A DNA stretch of 64,000 bases from positions 5,518,001 to 5,582,000 of the forward strand of contig JAULSR010000002.1 in assembly GCA_030512295.1 (NCBI GenBank). Direction: 5' to 3'. The translations under genes were made by a program, and so were the position numbers. Below the pieces are notes generated by a model. It had not been told where the DNA came from, did no database searches, and saw only the letters and a program-made list of their open reading frames with translations. The stretch comes from Bombardia bombarda (taxonomy: Eukaryota; Ascomycota; Sordariomycetes; Sordariales; Lasiosphaeriaceae). Position 1 is the stretch's first letter; each line of letters starts with the position of its first letter. Shown one piece after another: positions 52,848-64,000 of this stretch.

Positions 52848-53581
52848 GTGGGTCGGTGTTTTCTGTCTCTGGTGGTATGCGTCTCTGCTGTTGTCACTCT
52901 TGTCGACCTGAATCACTTTCAAGGGGATAAGCTTACTTTTTAGGGAGAGAATTTTGTTTTAGAGAGAACAAGACAGTCATAAGACTGGTTGAAAGAATCA
53001 GTACAAATTCCTTTTGGAAGAATTCTTGGGTGGAAGAATGAATAGCAAACCCCTATTGAAAATTCTCGTACCTACCATTGACCCCTTTTTTAAACCCCTC
53101 CTGCCGTTAGAGGCAGTATTAAAGTGTATATATAGGTGTTCTTTGCAAAAGAGTCACGTTTATAGTATTGAGAAGGAACAACAACGGGTTTAAATTCAAG
53201 ACACTGATGGGTCGTGTTTGAGGATCGGTATCAATGATTTAAACAATTTTACTGTGTTGTTGTCATGGTCTTTCAACTGTGATCTCCCCTTTCCACAACA
53301 CATGACCCTTCATAATGGACATGATATACTGAGAGGTAATCAGGCGAGTGTATTAAGGAGAACACTACTAAACCCAGTGCTTACTTCACCCAGGCACAAT
53401 ACTATCCGCTGTCTGTCTGTCTGTCTGTCTGGCTGCCTGTCTATCTGTTTCGCTTGCTTAATCCTCAAATTAACCAATCAACTAGTCTAAGTAATCAAAA
53501 CCTGGCAAACAACCTTGACCTCCTCTGACTCCAGCACCTCCACCAATACAAAAAAAAAAGAGGGAAAGTAAAAGATCGAGC
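52848..53581. other. Intergenic: convergent 3' ends
   Basis: 0.7 kb of convergent flank with a CTGT microsatellite at 53409-53430. No gene is seen. Confidence 0.6.
53409..53430. repeat. (CTGT)5 microsatellite
   Basis: Five CTGT units plus CT, in the convergent intergenic region. Confidence 0.95.
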
Positions 53582-55615
53582 TCACCACACCGGCTTCAGC
53601 GCCTCCCTCCAAGCCTCGCGCAAACGCGGCCACATTACCTCCGTCTCACTCTCCATTCTTCCACCTTGTGCCTCCCAACCAATCCTATCCTCATGCTCAT
53701 GCTCATGCTCGTACCCGTACTCTCTCGCAACGCGATGGTAATGACAAGGATGACGATGGTTGCAACAATCGCCGTCGCCACCACTGGCGCCAAAGCACAA
53801 ATCTTCCTGCCTGCCCTGATCGCTGCTGCTGCTGCTGCTGCTGCGGGTGCGGGTGCTGCGGGTGCTGCGGGTGCTGCCACCACTTTCGCCTCTGCTGCAC
53901 CTATTCCCAGCCAAATCAATCCGCACCGGCTCGCCGACAGGACCCCAGATTGCCGCCACAGCAGCAGCATTATTGTTGGTGCTGGCGTGGCGTTGCTGGT
54001 ACCATAACAAATGCTGCGCCGGCAGCGGCACGGGCGAAGGGCAAGGCGCCAACGGCTGAGGGGGTGATGGCGACGGCGACGGCGACGGCGACAGACAGGC
54101 CGATGACACAGCCGCCGTCCATGTTCCCCCTTCTGCTGTCGTCGTCTCCATCGAGGAAGATGATGACAATTCATCATCTTCTGCCAACACCGTCTCCTCG
54201 TCATCACCCACATCGTCGACCGTCGTCTCCCACTCCGAGCAACAATCCTCCATCTTGACATCAGACGATGACCGCTCCCATTGATGATATTGCCACACCC
54301 CAGCCACCAACACATCTTCTTCCTCCCCCTCCCCCTCCTCGCCATCCATCTCCATCGCCTCTACGTCCTCCTCCCCCTCCTCCTCCTCCTCTGGAACCGG
54401 CTGGACCAGAATGCTCGACCCGAGCAGCACAAGCAGCCACTCGACGCGCTCGGCCATGCGGGCGACGAACTCAACCATGTCAGGCACGTCGAGCACGATG
54501 CCCCGTGCGTCCATCTCGACGAGGGCGCAGCGCTCGAGCCGGCCGAGGAGCCGGCCGGTGGCGGCGTAGTAGAGGTGGTAGCGGCAGAGGGACGGGCAGC
54601 CGAGGATTTTGTGCAGGGGGTGTAGGTGGTGGCAGTGGGTGCAGTTGTCTGTCCTGGTGCTGGTGGGAGTGGTAGGGGTGGTGAGGGGGTGCTGGGGGAG
54701 GTTGGGGATGCTTTATTTTGGGGGAGGCGAGATTGTTAGTGACTGGCTTTTTGTTTTGTTTTGTCTTGTTTGTTGGGTTTTGTCAGGTAGGTAGGTGGGT
54801 GTTGAGGTGGTGAAGGGGGGAAAGGAAAAGGGGGTTGGCTGGTTGATCTTGAGTGTTGAACGAGAGAGGGAAACGTGTAGATTGGGGTCAGGGGTAAGTC
54901 AAGGTAGTGAAGTGAATGATATATTCAGGCCAAAGACATGTTCAGTTGATATAGATATTGCTTACCATGCATACAGCTGTCGGGTCCGTCGGTCGATACG
55001 AATCAGGTGTTTGCCAGCTCCGCCCATCTGTGCTGGTTCTGCTTCTGTTTGATCATAATATCAGTTGGCCATACCCTAAAAGAAGAATAGATGTAAACAA
55101 TAGTCTTTCTTTCAAAGGTACTTACCCAACCCCTCCACAGTCGTGGATATTGCATCTCCAATAACAACAAAGTTGGCGTACACACGCAACGCAGCTGTCT
55201 CATCCCCCTCTCCGTGCTGCTGCTGCTGCTGCTCCCCCTTCCCCTCCTCCAGGGACATCGCCGAAGATTCTTTGGCCACGGCCGCCCCGGGGGAAGTCCT
55301 CATAATACTGGCTTCAGAACCGTCAAATACTTCTGAGTACTCAAGACCATCGTCAGGGGCCAGCTCCATATCCAGATCCAGATCGATATCGCGCGGCGCC
55401 GTGCGGTGGAAGCTCTGCAGTGGACTGGCCAGGATGCCCACCGGCGACGCCGTCAGCTCGACAGCGACAGGAACGGTGCTGAACGTGTCGGGGGCCGTGG
55501 CGTGCCACAAGTCGAGGACATGGTAGTTCTCGTCAATGACAAAAGCAGCGGCCTCAGCGGCCAGCTGTTCCAGGTCATGAGGGGGTCCCTCGCAAACAAC
55601 TGGAGCCTCGTGCAT
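53582..55615 (-). CDS. Uncharacterised fungal protein with Cys-rich core
   Basis: I do not recognise this protein. Proposed exons: 55615-55126, 55044-54966 and 54710-53582 (565 aa). The middle exon (79 nt) is required by phase (1 then 2) and reads EAEPAQMGGAGKHLIRIDRR then TRQLYA. Donors are GTAAGT and GTAAGC. The N-terminal 160 residues look folded (LAAEAAAFVIDENYHVLDLW; YANFVVIGDAIS). Near residue 213 lies CTHCHHLHPLHKILGCPSLC, a Cx2C...Cx3C arrangement that could bind zinc. A well-ordered segment follows (RYHLYYAATGRLLGRLERCA, then a DVPDMVEFVARM helix), and next a hydrophobic stretch, WLLVLLGSSILV. The remainder is low-complexity: Glu runs, SPSPSPSPSP, Ser runs and EHEHEHED. A gene is likely because three exons join in frame around a conserved-looking core; its function is unknown. 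Confidence 0.7.
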
Positions 55616-57090
55616 CTTGTTCGTGACCTCTTGTGGTTTTGACAGGGACGCCTTTGTCTGTGTGTGGAAAGAAGACAGAGAAGAGTGGTGTCAATGTTAG
55701 ACAGCAAGTAGACCTGGGTGTGTGTAGAGTTCCGGGTTTAAAAAGCCCGTTTTATTGTTGGGGACACAGTTGGCTGTGTCAATAGAGCAGTGCAGTGGTG
55801 TCAGTGACTTATTCGTTTAAAATAGCTACAACATAAAGATGGCAGGCGACACGAGCGATGAATCAGACAGTGCAGAAGAAGGAGACGAGACAGGCGAGAG
55901 ACAGTCAAGAGACCAATAAACACCAGTCACGATGGACGACGCTTGGTCATTATGCCGTGCCCTGGTGTGCTGCTGGCCATGCGTTCTGTTCTGGTCTTCT
56001 CGGACAGGTGGGCGGCAAGAAGTTAGTTGGCGAACCCATCAGTCATGTATAGCGTATAAGAGAGCAATGTTCAACAACAGCAGGCCGAGACACAAACGTC
56101 TAGACTATACATAGCATTCGTGACTAACAAGCCGCACTCTCGGCCCCGATGGCTAACACTCGCGCGTGCACGTCTATCTGTGAGCTGGGGAAAATCGAGA
56201 CGGGGCAATGCAAAGTCCCCGACCTTTTATCTGCTACTTCCCCCGCTTTAGCCCAAGTGGTTGGTTGCTCTCCTGCTGATATGAAGACATCAGACTACAT
56301 GGAGGGGGTGTGAGCAATACCTACCCCTAAGCCATGGACAACACACACCCACACAGATACACCGCCCAAAGAACAAAGAAAGGGGGTCCAAACACCAGCC
56401 AATAAACATATTATTTGATGAGATTTATGTTACTCAAGAGTTCCCACCGCCATCAACTCTCCAACCACAACCCATCTCCCTAATACCCAGGCTAGCCTGA
56501 AATTTCATCCCGTCAACCTACCCGGCAGCCAGCTGGTATCAGTGTCGATCTCCAAGCAAGTCGTACCCCCCAGTTCCAGTTCCAGATCGTAGGAATCCGG
56601 CTTATCCAATGTACCTTACCATCCACACAGGAATGAGCCACAACACATACATATTCACATCAACATTGTGCGTCCGTCAGAGATCTTGATCTTGACCATC
56701 CAAGCCGAACACTTTCACATCGACACATGCCAGCCAGTCACTCGCTTGGAAGTCACACTCCCCAGCTCACTACTACACATCATATTCATGCCATCTATCC
56801 CTCTCTAATGCACTAACTATCGATAACTAACGCTACCCTCAAGGCAGATCCCAAGATGCATCTATTGAAAACCTCAGAGTAAAGGTGTATATTCATTTTA
56901 AACTGTATGGTAGTCTCCCAACAAACAAACTCCGGCAATGCAACAACTTAGTAGGTTTGTCTCTGTATATCTGTTATGTGCTTCTTTCTTTCTCTCGTCC
57001 ATTCCCGCGCTCCAACCAATAAATACGATTCAGAAACAATACACAAATAGATAAACTTTGTAGACCTGACACCGCACCTAATGCATCTAT
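55616..57090. other. Intergenic: unknown-gene 5' flank / LOS1 3' flank
   Basis: 1.5 kb between minus-strand genes. Short ORFs only. I see no repeat, tRNA or domain. Confidence 0.6.
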
Positions 57091-60000
57091 CTACCTATGG
57101 CTCTTGAGAAGATTCTGGATATAAGCGACAATCGTCCTCTTATCCGTCGACGTCGTAAGGGTGCGTAAAAATTCCGTGCCGTCAATGCCCAGCTGGGGGA
57201 ACGTGACCGTCTGCAGATGCTGGATAAAGATGTCTCCCGTCTTAGTATAGATAGTCTGCTCGAGACCTGCAATCTCGCTCAGGACTTGCCGCGTCTGGGC
57301 GTCGCTGTATGGCTTGAAGTTGGGATCGCGCAGCACCTCCCAGCACGCAGTGTGAAACCTCTCGATCATGAACTGATCGAACCCTGGAATAGCCGGAGCC
57401 GGAGCCCCCGTGGTGACCGGCTCTTTAGCTATTGTCGCAATGTCATCACCACCCCACTGGGCCGCCATTCTCGAAAGCACGTTGAAGCCGATGCGGCTGG
57501 CCACCAGGTTTCCGTGCACTGTCGTCTTGGCAATGGTAATAATGGATGTAACCAGAGAGTCGAATGTCCCTTGGTTTGCCGAGCTGACCAGTACCCCTCC
57601 GAGTTCGTTGATAAGAATAACCTGGACGAAGGAGACGTATTCCCGCCGCAATTCCTGCAGCTGTATCTCGTCGTCCGTCCCGCTGATCGGCTCGTTCAAA
57701 CCGCCAAACACACGTTGGAGGAGCGGGGTCAGGAGAAGATCGAGGATGTTATAAATCTCCCCTTTAAAGTTGTACACCACTTGCTCCAGCAAACGAAGGA
57801 ACATAGCCATCTCGTCCTTACTAGAACTGCGAGAGAGAAGACCCTCGATCCACTGCGGAAGCTGTGGCAGAACGGCAGAGCCCATAACCCCGAGCAGCCG
57901 GGAGAACGCCGAGCGGCAGGCGGCACGAATCTCTCCATTCGTGTTGAGCTCACTGAGCGCAATCAGGATGGCCTCAGCGGCTCGAGAGAACTCGTCCGAG
58001 ACAGCCTTTGGTGGTGGCGGTCCTTGGTTCTTTTGACCGGCAAGCCCGTCGGCGAACCCGTTGGCCAAAGTGCCCAGAGCCATCACGATATGATGGATCT
58101 GCAAAATGGCCTGGGCATCCCCAGACTTGGCTCGCTGCAAGTGTACGCTCATGTCCGAGAACAGCGGTTCCATTACCGAGCGTGCATACATCGCCTGATC
58201 AGCAACCGGGGTGGTGGACGTCGAGGAGATGCAACCGACAGCCTCGAAGAGATAGAGTTGACTGTTGAAGATGGCATCGGCCGAGTGGTCAGACTCGTCC
58301 GACGACATGTCATCGTCGGCATCGTTCCCGGGCATCTCTGCTTTGATCGTCAACAGGTCGCCGATGGACTGAATAACGGTTTGAGCCACATTGCCGACCT
58401 GCGCTCTGAGCTGCTTGGCGAATCGAAGAAACAGGTACCAGGACCGGGTTCGAATTCGAACATGTTCATGATGCACCAACCGAACAAAGTTCTCGAGGAC
58501 CTGCGGGATATACTGGTGCTGCGTCTCAAAAAAGGCGTAGTACCGAACGCAGATCTCCATGTACTGGAGGAGAATGGCCGGGTGAGGGAAATTGACAATG
58601 CCTGAAAACATGTGAGTAAAGTGTTCGTCCCTGTAAGTGTGATAACAGTCTCTGCTTTCGTACCTGATTCAACCATTTTACCCATCATCACGGCAAGTCG
58701 CTCCGAAGCAATGCTGTTAGGCTGACTCTTATGAGCCAACCCCGCGTTTGGAAGAGCGAGCTCGCCAAACAAGTAAATCTCATGCAGGGCAAGATCAAGG
58801 TCTCTCCAATCCATCTGCGGCCCCTGTTGCTCAAGAGTCGAAAACATGTTTCCGACCAAATCGCTCAAAAAGTTTATATAAAGATTTTGGTCAACCGCAG
58901 CCACGCTCTTTTGTAGAATCTGCAGTCTTTTCCTAAGCTCCTGGAACTCGGCCTCGTCAGTTTGCTCATCCTCGTGGCCCCACGATGACGTCTCGTCGTA
59001 TCTCATCTTGGAGACAATCGCAGTTAGTATCGGGAGGAGCATATCGGTGTAGACGGCTGGGAGTGTCCCAGCCTTCCGCAAGAATGTGAGGAGATCGGTG
59101 AGCGCCGGAATGACGGTTGAGCAGACCTCGTCAAACTCGTCCGAAAAGAGCCGGAGAAGCGAGGGCAGAAAGTCTTGGAGATGCTGTTCCGCCTTTGCTC
59201 GCGTGTCATTCTCAACCTTGTTGTCCTCCAGAACCCGTACTATATCCGTCATGGTCGTGTTGACCAGCTTGGCAACCGCCTCGGCAAGGTCGGTATCATA
59301 TTGAGGGGTACCCCTCAGATCGTTCAATGGTGGGCTCGCAAGCAGTTGTTGAATGATCTCGCGGAGGTTGAGAAACGAGATCATGTCCGACTTTTCACTC
59401 GGCTTCATCTTCTTGGCCACGACCTCGGTCAAAGTATCGATGGCAGCATCCCGCACTTTGTCTTCACCTCCCGACACATTTGCCCGTCCAACCAAGGGCA
59501 AGAGGAGTGTGAGCATCTCCTGATTGATAACCAAGTAGATGTCAATCCAGCTAACCCACTTGCCTATGACCTTCAGCGTCATCTCAAGCACGTTGTCGTT
59601 CTGGCTTCCATACTCGGCCAGGATCTCTTGCCAAGACCCAGCAATCTTGCGCATGTCCCGGTCTCTCAACAGGTCCTTCAAGTCATTGTTCCGCCTCGAC
59701 CCATCGCCTTGCCTGGTGAGCATCAAATCCGCAATCTCATCATGAACTGAGCCAAGGATGCGCAGGTACATGACCACGCCTGGCAGGTTGTCTCGGCGAC
59801 TGCCATTTGGCGAGACGGTCAATGCGAGGAAGTCGTCCATGAAGCTTTCCCATCCTTGCTTGTAAAGATAGACAAAGAGGAATGTCAAGGTCTGGGTAAG
59901 CTTATTTTGAAGGTGAGGCGGGTCTACCGGGTCACTGGCACCACCGCCGTAGGTTCGTCGGATGTAGTCGAGCAAAGAGTCCTTGAGGAAGGTGAGACCG

Positions 60001-60321
60001 GGGCCGTCCAGGATCTGAGCCTGGACGGCATGGTTGACGATCTCAAGCGAGAACAGGCGTACAACCTCGGATGCCCTGGGTGACCGTGTAAAGAGACTGG
60101 TGCAGACCTGCCAGGCCTGGGGGTCGGTCCCCAGCTGGTTGATGAAGTCGAAAGCTTGCGTCTTGAGCGACTGGTCGGACGTGGGATCCCAGGCGATCTC
60201 GATCGCGTTCGTGATCTGGGAGGGGAGGGAAGTATTAGCACCGGGTCGTAGTAGTACCAGTAGCAAGGGCGAGGCGGCGAGCTAGTTGAGAGCGATGGAG
60301 CCATGTAGCGAGCGATGCAGC

Positions 60322-60355
<34 letters not shown>

Positions 60356-60500
60356 CAACGACATATGCTGGCCTGGCCCATGTGGCTTGGGCACTGCGAT
60401 GGATGTTTTCTCCCTTGCTTGGCCTGTGGCGGGGTTGGGCGTCCAGCTTTCTCTCTGCGGGCTTTTGTTAGAACGGGAATGGCCTTACCTGGACGTCCAT
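57091..60500 (-). CDS. LOS1: Exportin-T, tRNA nuclear export receptor
   Basis: Importin-beta-type exportin that carries mature tRNA out of the nucleus with RanGTP. Proposed exons: 60500-60489 (12 nt, MDVQ), 60215-58664 and 58601-57091, giving 1024 aa. The N-terminal HEAT region shows ITNAIEIAWDPTSDQSLK, AFDFINQLGTDPQAWQVC and EVVRLFSLEIVNHAV. The middle has VVRLFS-type helices and EFDEVCSTVIPALTDLLTFL. The C-terminal part includes NFPHPAILLQYMEICVRYYA, VRIRTRSWYLFLRFAKQL and the C-terminal helix LRTLTTSTDKRTIVAYIQNL. An acidic loop (DADDDMSSDESDHSAD) interrupts the HEAT repeats. The tiny first exon was chosen because its GTAAGG donor follows ATGGACGTCCAG directly and the next exon is in phase 0. 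Length matches fungal Los1. A 462-codon antisense ORF is a shadow. Confidence 0.95.
60324..60351. repeat. 7-bp tandem repeat, 4 copies, within LOS1 intron 1
   Basis: The unit GCGGTGG is repeated four times. It lies in the 273-bp first intron of the LOS1 model (60216-60488). Confidence 0.9.
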
Positions 60501-61939
60501 GGTTGGATCGCGAGCGCCACTCTGTGAGACGTGATTTTGTGCGACCGTCAAACGGGAATATACTTCTTTTCGCGAAGCTGCTATAATTTGAGCAGCCTTG
60601 GTGGGGGTGGTAAATCGGCCTTCTCAGCGGCGGCAGGTGTGGCGCCGAAGACTCATGGTTTCCAGGCGGGGGACCTTAGGCCTCCATCTTCTGTATCCCG
60701 CGGTGGTTCTGGTTCTGGTGCTGTTTGGTAGTGCAAGGGTAGGGTTTTTGAGCAATATTCTGGGGATATATATTCGTAGTCGAGCAGCAACGATAAAAAC
60801 AACTGGTCACTGTCACTGGTGAAAGCTGTTCAAAGAGCTTGGGGCGAGGACAAAGATGGGTTGCAGTCTGCAGTTGCTGTTGCCGGAACCTATATGGTGG
60901 CCAGTAGAGCGGGGCACAAAAAGTCGGACGTGGACCTGCCTGGGCTAGCAGACGACAGCCCATCTTGGGCCAGCCCGCCCACTTCACTTTCAGGCTTCCA
61001 CCACTACTGGTGGCCGCTCTGACGATGCCTAGAAGGTGGGGTTAAGTTCACGTGCTTTATTAAAACGAAGCTTCAATTGTTCTCAGCGTGGAAGTTGTTT
61101 ACAACGTAGTGACAAGGCAAGAAGCTTGTTTATTTACAGTAAGAAAAAAATATGAAAAAACCTTCAGCCATTAATTAATTCGTCCAGTGGCGTCCAAAAC
61201 CCTCCGCCATTGGATAACGTTGCGGATTTCTCGCCCATCGTAACCGTCATTCTTTTGCCTGCCGCAGGCGAAAAGGCCCCCGGAAAGCCCCCGGAGGGGA
61301 TCAATTAAAAAAATAAACAAACGAAAACGCCCATTCGCAAAGTACCAATCGAGCGCCAGCGAGAAAGCCCCCGACCCCGACAGGGGCCGCCGGAGGCGGA
61401 AGAGCGCCTATTGTTGTATGGCCTATATAGAAGCTTTGCTTCCCCCTACAGTGGTACCAATGGTGCACCGCTGTCAAGGGTATTTTTATCCCCACCCATC
61501 AGAACAGGAAGCGGACGTTGAAAAGGCTGAATTAGTGCAGTATTTCATGTTCTCCAAGCTTCACCGTCAGCTTAGTTTGTGCTGTCATAATGCAGTACCA
61601 GCACATGTCTCAGATAGAGCCAACGTGCGACGCACCCAACATACGTAGATAGGTTTAGTACCCAAGTACGCCGTATAAGTACTAGTTATGTGCACCAATC
61701 CCAACTGCCACTGCCACACCACAGATAGGTAGGTAGACGGTACCTTAGATATCAAACACCTTAAAATAATACAACGAGCTGCTACTCCCAACCGTCCATC
61801 TCAGACGCTCTGAAAACCCAAAAAACAAAAAATGAAAACGCCCAAAGCACGATCAGATTAATTTGATTACCCCCAATCTCGTCGCGCTAACAAATCAACC
61901 CAAACCAGCCGGCCAACCACCTGACTCACCACTCCCCGA
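60501..61939. other. Intergenic: LOS1 5' flank / POB3 3' flank
   Basis: 1.4 kb. It contains an unusual patch at about 61250-61410 with several short GC-rich hairpins in AT-rich surroundings. No coding gene is supported. Confidence 0.6.
61257..61399. repeat. Cluster of short GC-rich palindromes
   Basis: Perfect short inverted repeats: GCCTGC-C-GCAGGC (61257-61269), CCCC-GACA-GGGG (61375-61386) and CCGCC-GGA-GGCGG (61387-61399), with duplicated AAAGCCCCCG motifs between them. The origin is unknown. Confidence 0.6.
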
Positions 61940-63926
61940 TCAACCCGTCTTCTTCTTTTTCTTGGGCGGTTCCTCCTTCGCATCAGCCGCGTCTTCATCC
62001 TCCTCGTCTTCCTCATCATCATCATCAACCTGGTTGTCAACATCGCTCTCGTCGCTGCCGGATCCGTCGCTCTCGTGATTGCTGTCGTACTCCTCGGCAA
62101 CATCGCTGTCGGACTCGGCACGGAAATCGTCGTCGACGCTCTCCTCGTCCTCGTCAGCCGAGCCCCGCTCCGCCTTAGGCCCGACAACCTCCTCCTCGGA
62201 GCTGTCCATGACCTCGTCGCGCAGAGCGGCCGCAAGCAAGTTTGCATCCTCGTCGATCTCGTTCTTGACACGCAGTCCCTTCAGCTTGAAAAAGTCTTCC
62301 AGCGCCTTCAAGTCTTCACGGTTAATGTTGCTGAATTGGGACGAGCCCGCGCCGTTTTTGAGGAGAACTGTAATGTCAAAGGTCGACAGCGCCGATACCG
62401 CGCCGCCCACTCGCGAGAATGTGATCGACTGTGTCTGTTCGTACGAGATATAGGTGGCCGGCTTGGGCACAAACATGAACGCCTTCTCCAGGCAGTATAG
62501 GAAACCCTCGCTGGCCTTAATGGAGCACTTGATGCCGTACTGATTTCGGTGACTTGACGCCGTGTTAGCAAAGAGGGCATGTCCGGCTGGAGAGGGAAAC
62601 TCACGTAACAAAATCCTTTGCAGGGGTCGTAATCTTCTTGTTACCGAGCCCCTTGAAGATATATGTCACGACCTGGTGCAGGGGTTGCTCGTAATGAGAC
62701 TGCAACTTGTCCTTGTACTTGCCGTTGAGCTCTTCTTCGGTGATGTTCAGGTCTAGCGTGACCTCCTCGTCCTGCTTGAACTGCATGACGAGGAACGGGT
62801 ATCGCGTTTGGCCCTGTCGAAGCGGCGGGTCCAGTCCGATACAGAGCATGTAATGGAGATCGTCTGGCTTGGGAAGCACCATAAACTTCTTGATGGCCTC
62901 ATACTGAATCTTGTAGTCATAGGTTTTGCCACGGAGTCGGAATGAAGCGTCGTACATGTCGATGTCGAATCGTCCTCTGCGCAATGTGTTAGTAGATGAC
63001 GGCGGATGCAACAAGCCCAGAGCGCAATTACGAACCTGGGAGTAAGATGCAGAACATCCAAGAAAGTGGCGATTGTATCACCAGCCGTCTCGCCAATCTC
63101 TGCCTTCTCAATAAGAGTGTCGTAAAATAACGTCACGGCATTCTTCTCCTCTTGGTCGGCATCACTGCCAGCATCGCCGCCCTCGGCCTCTTTTCTGGTT
63201 GTTGTTCCTGGGATGTAGAATCTCATCTCGACGAGTTGGTCCTTCCCCGCTGTTGCCTTCTTCCCCTTGCTACCCCTCGCACCATTGTGACCGTTAGCCT
63301 TGGCGGCGTCACCCACGGCAAACTCGACGGCGATTTCGTTTCGGCCAGCAAGGTTGGTGTTTGAGATTTCGGAGTAGGGGATCTCGAAGGACGGTCGGTT
63401 CTGGACGTTGAATGAGAGTTCGGCCTTGCCAAACTCGGCCTTGCCCCAATTCCATCCGCGCAGCGAGTGCTCCTTGTTCTCCAGGTTGGTGCTGTACCAG
63501 TTCTTGAAGATTTTGCTCAGACGCTCGTAATCCTGTAAAAAGGTCAGCAGCGCGCATCGCGCGGGGTAAGTGAGCAGCAAATACCTCTTGTTGAAAGCCG
63601 TCCAGCTGGGTGATGCCCGAATTCCTCTGCAAAATCTTCACCTCGTAGCCTTTTGCCGCTCTGCTCCACTGCGCGCCGCCTATGTTGCTCTGATCAAGGG
63701 TGAAGGCATCGCCGCCGCCTGCGGGCTTCCAGCCCAGTCCGTTCTCGGCAAATCTGCACTTGCCGTTCTCCTTGGACAAATCCAGGTAGATGTTGTCGAA
63801 GTTCTCACTGGGGGGCGCATTTCGTTAGCTAAACCTCGGCACTCAAACCAAATCGCATGAATGAAAGCGAAATGCACATTGGAAATGTAAAATGAAGCAA
63901 AAATGTGCTTACATTGGGGCCGCCAT
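61940..63926 (-). CDS. POB3: FACT histone chaperone subunit POB3 (SSRP1-like)
   Basis: Partner of Spt16 in the FACT complex, which loosens and rebuilds nucleosomes for transcription and replication. Proposed exons: 63926-63913 (14 nt), 63807-63585, 63532-63036, 62976-62605 and 62552-61940, giving 572 aa. Donors are GTAAGC, GTATTT, GTTCGT and GTGAGT. The N-terminal domain (MAAPIENFDNIYLDLSKENG; GLGWKPAGGG; WSRAAKGYEVKILQ) is followed by the SSRP1/Pob3 middle domain with tandem PH folds (FLDVLHLTPRGRFDIDMYDA; KFMVLPKPDDLHYMLCIGLD; PLRQGQTRYPFLVMQFKQ; YGIKCSIKASEGFLYCLEKA). The C-terminus is a long acidic Glu/Asp/Ser tail ending in the basic KKKKKTG. There is no HMG box, as usual in fungi, where Nhp6 supplies it. 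The 5' end is complete at the right edge of the window. Confidence 0.96.
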
Positions 63927-64000
63927 GATAGCCCGGGAATCAAAATACCGTCGATTTGATTCGGATATCAGAAATGTTGACGATGCGGGCTTGGATGCGG

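Noticed and set aside
57217..58605. 462-codon plus-strand ORF
   Set aside because: Exactly antisense to LOS1 exon 3, which has clear exportin-T sequence; the antisense protein shows no domain.

Overview
This window is nuclear DNA of a filamentous ascomycete (Pezizomycotina). The genes are broken by short introns of about 55-180 bp, with GTAAGT/GTATGT-type donors and CTAAC/CTGAC-like branch sites. The gene set is typically fungal: a HAP5 with the fungal Hap4-recruitment segment, a Whi5-type G1 repressor, Mei2, Slp1 and a Pob3 without an HMG box. Protein styles and intergenic TACCTAGGTA motifs resemble Sordariomycetes, but the genus cannot be named from sequence alone. I found no virus, plasmid, CRISPR array, rRNA or convincing tRNA.

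Layout, left to right: mitochondrial tryptophanyl-tRNA synthetase (5' part, minus, cut by the left edge); mitochondrial ribosomal protein uS10m/RSM10 (minus); CCAAT-binding subunit HAP5 (plus); exocyst subunit SEC15 (minus); MEI2-type RNA-binding protein (plus); SUN-domain protein SLP1 (minus); CLC chloride transporter (minus); NRDE2/Nrl1-like RNA-surveillance protein (plus); Whi5/Nrm1-like repressor (minus); Mediator subunit MED15 (minus). A 13.6-kb stretch without a recognisable gene follows (37640-51264). The right part holds M18 aspartyl aminopeptidase (plus), a protein of unknown function with a Cys-rich core (minus), tRNA exportin LOS1 (minus) and the FACT subunit POB3 (minus). All exon-intron structures were worked out by hand; every proposed model keeps an open frame and adds up to a whole number of codons.

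These are mostly unlinked housekeeping genes, not a pathway cluster. Several act in gene expression (HAP5, MED15, Whi5-like, POB3, NRDE2, MEI2). Two adjacent genes serve mitochondrial translation.

I did not find a clear new biological system. The points most worth a second look are the 13.6-kb gene desert with its palindromes and satellites, the uncharacterised Cys-rich protein at 53.6-55.6 kb, two micro-exons followed by the same GTTTGT donor, a GC-AG intron in SEC15, and several expanding CAG/CAA tracts, one of them read in two frames inside an aminopeptidase.
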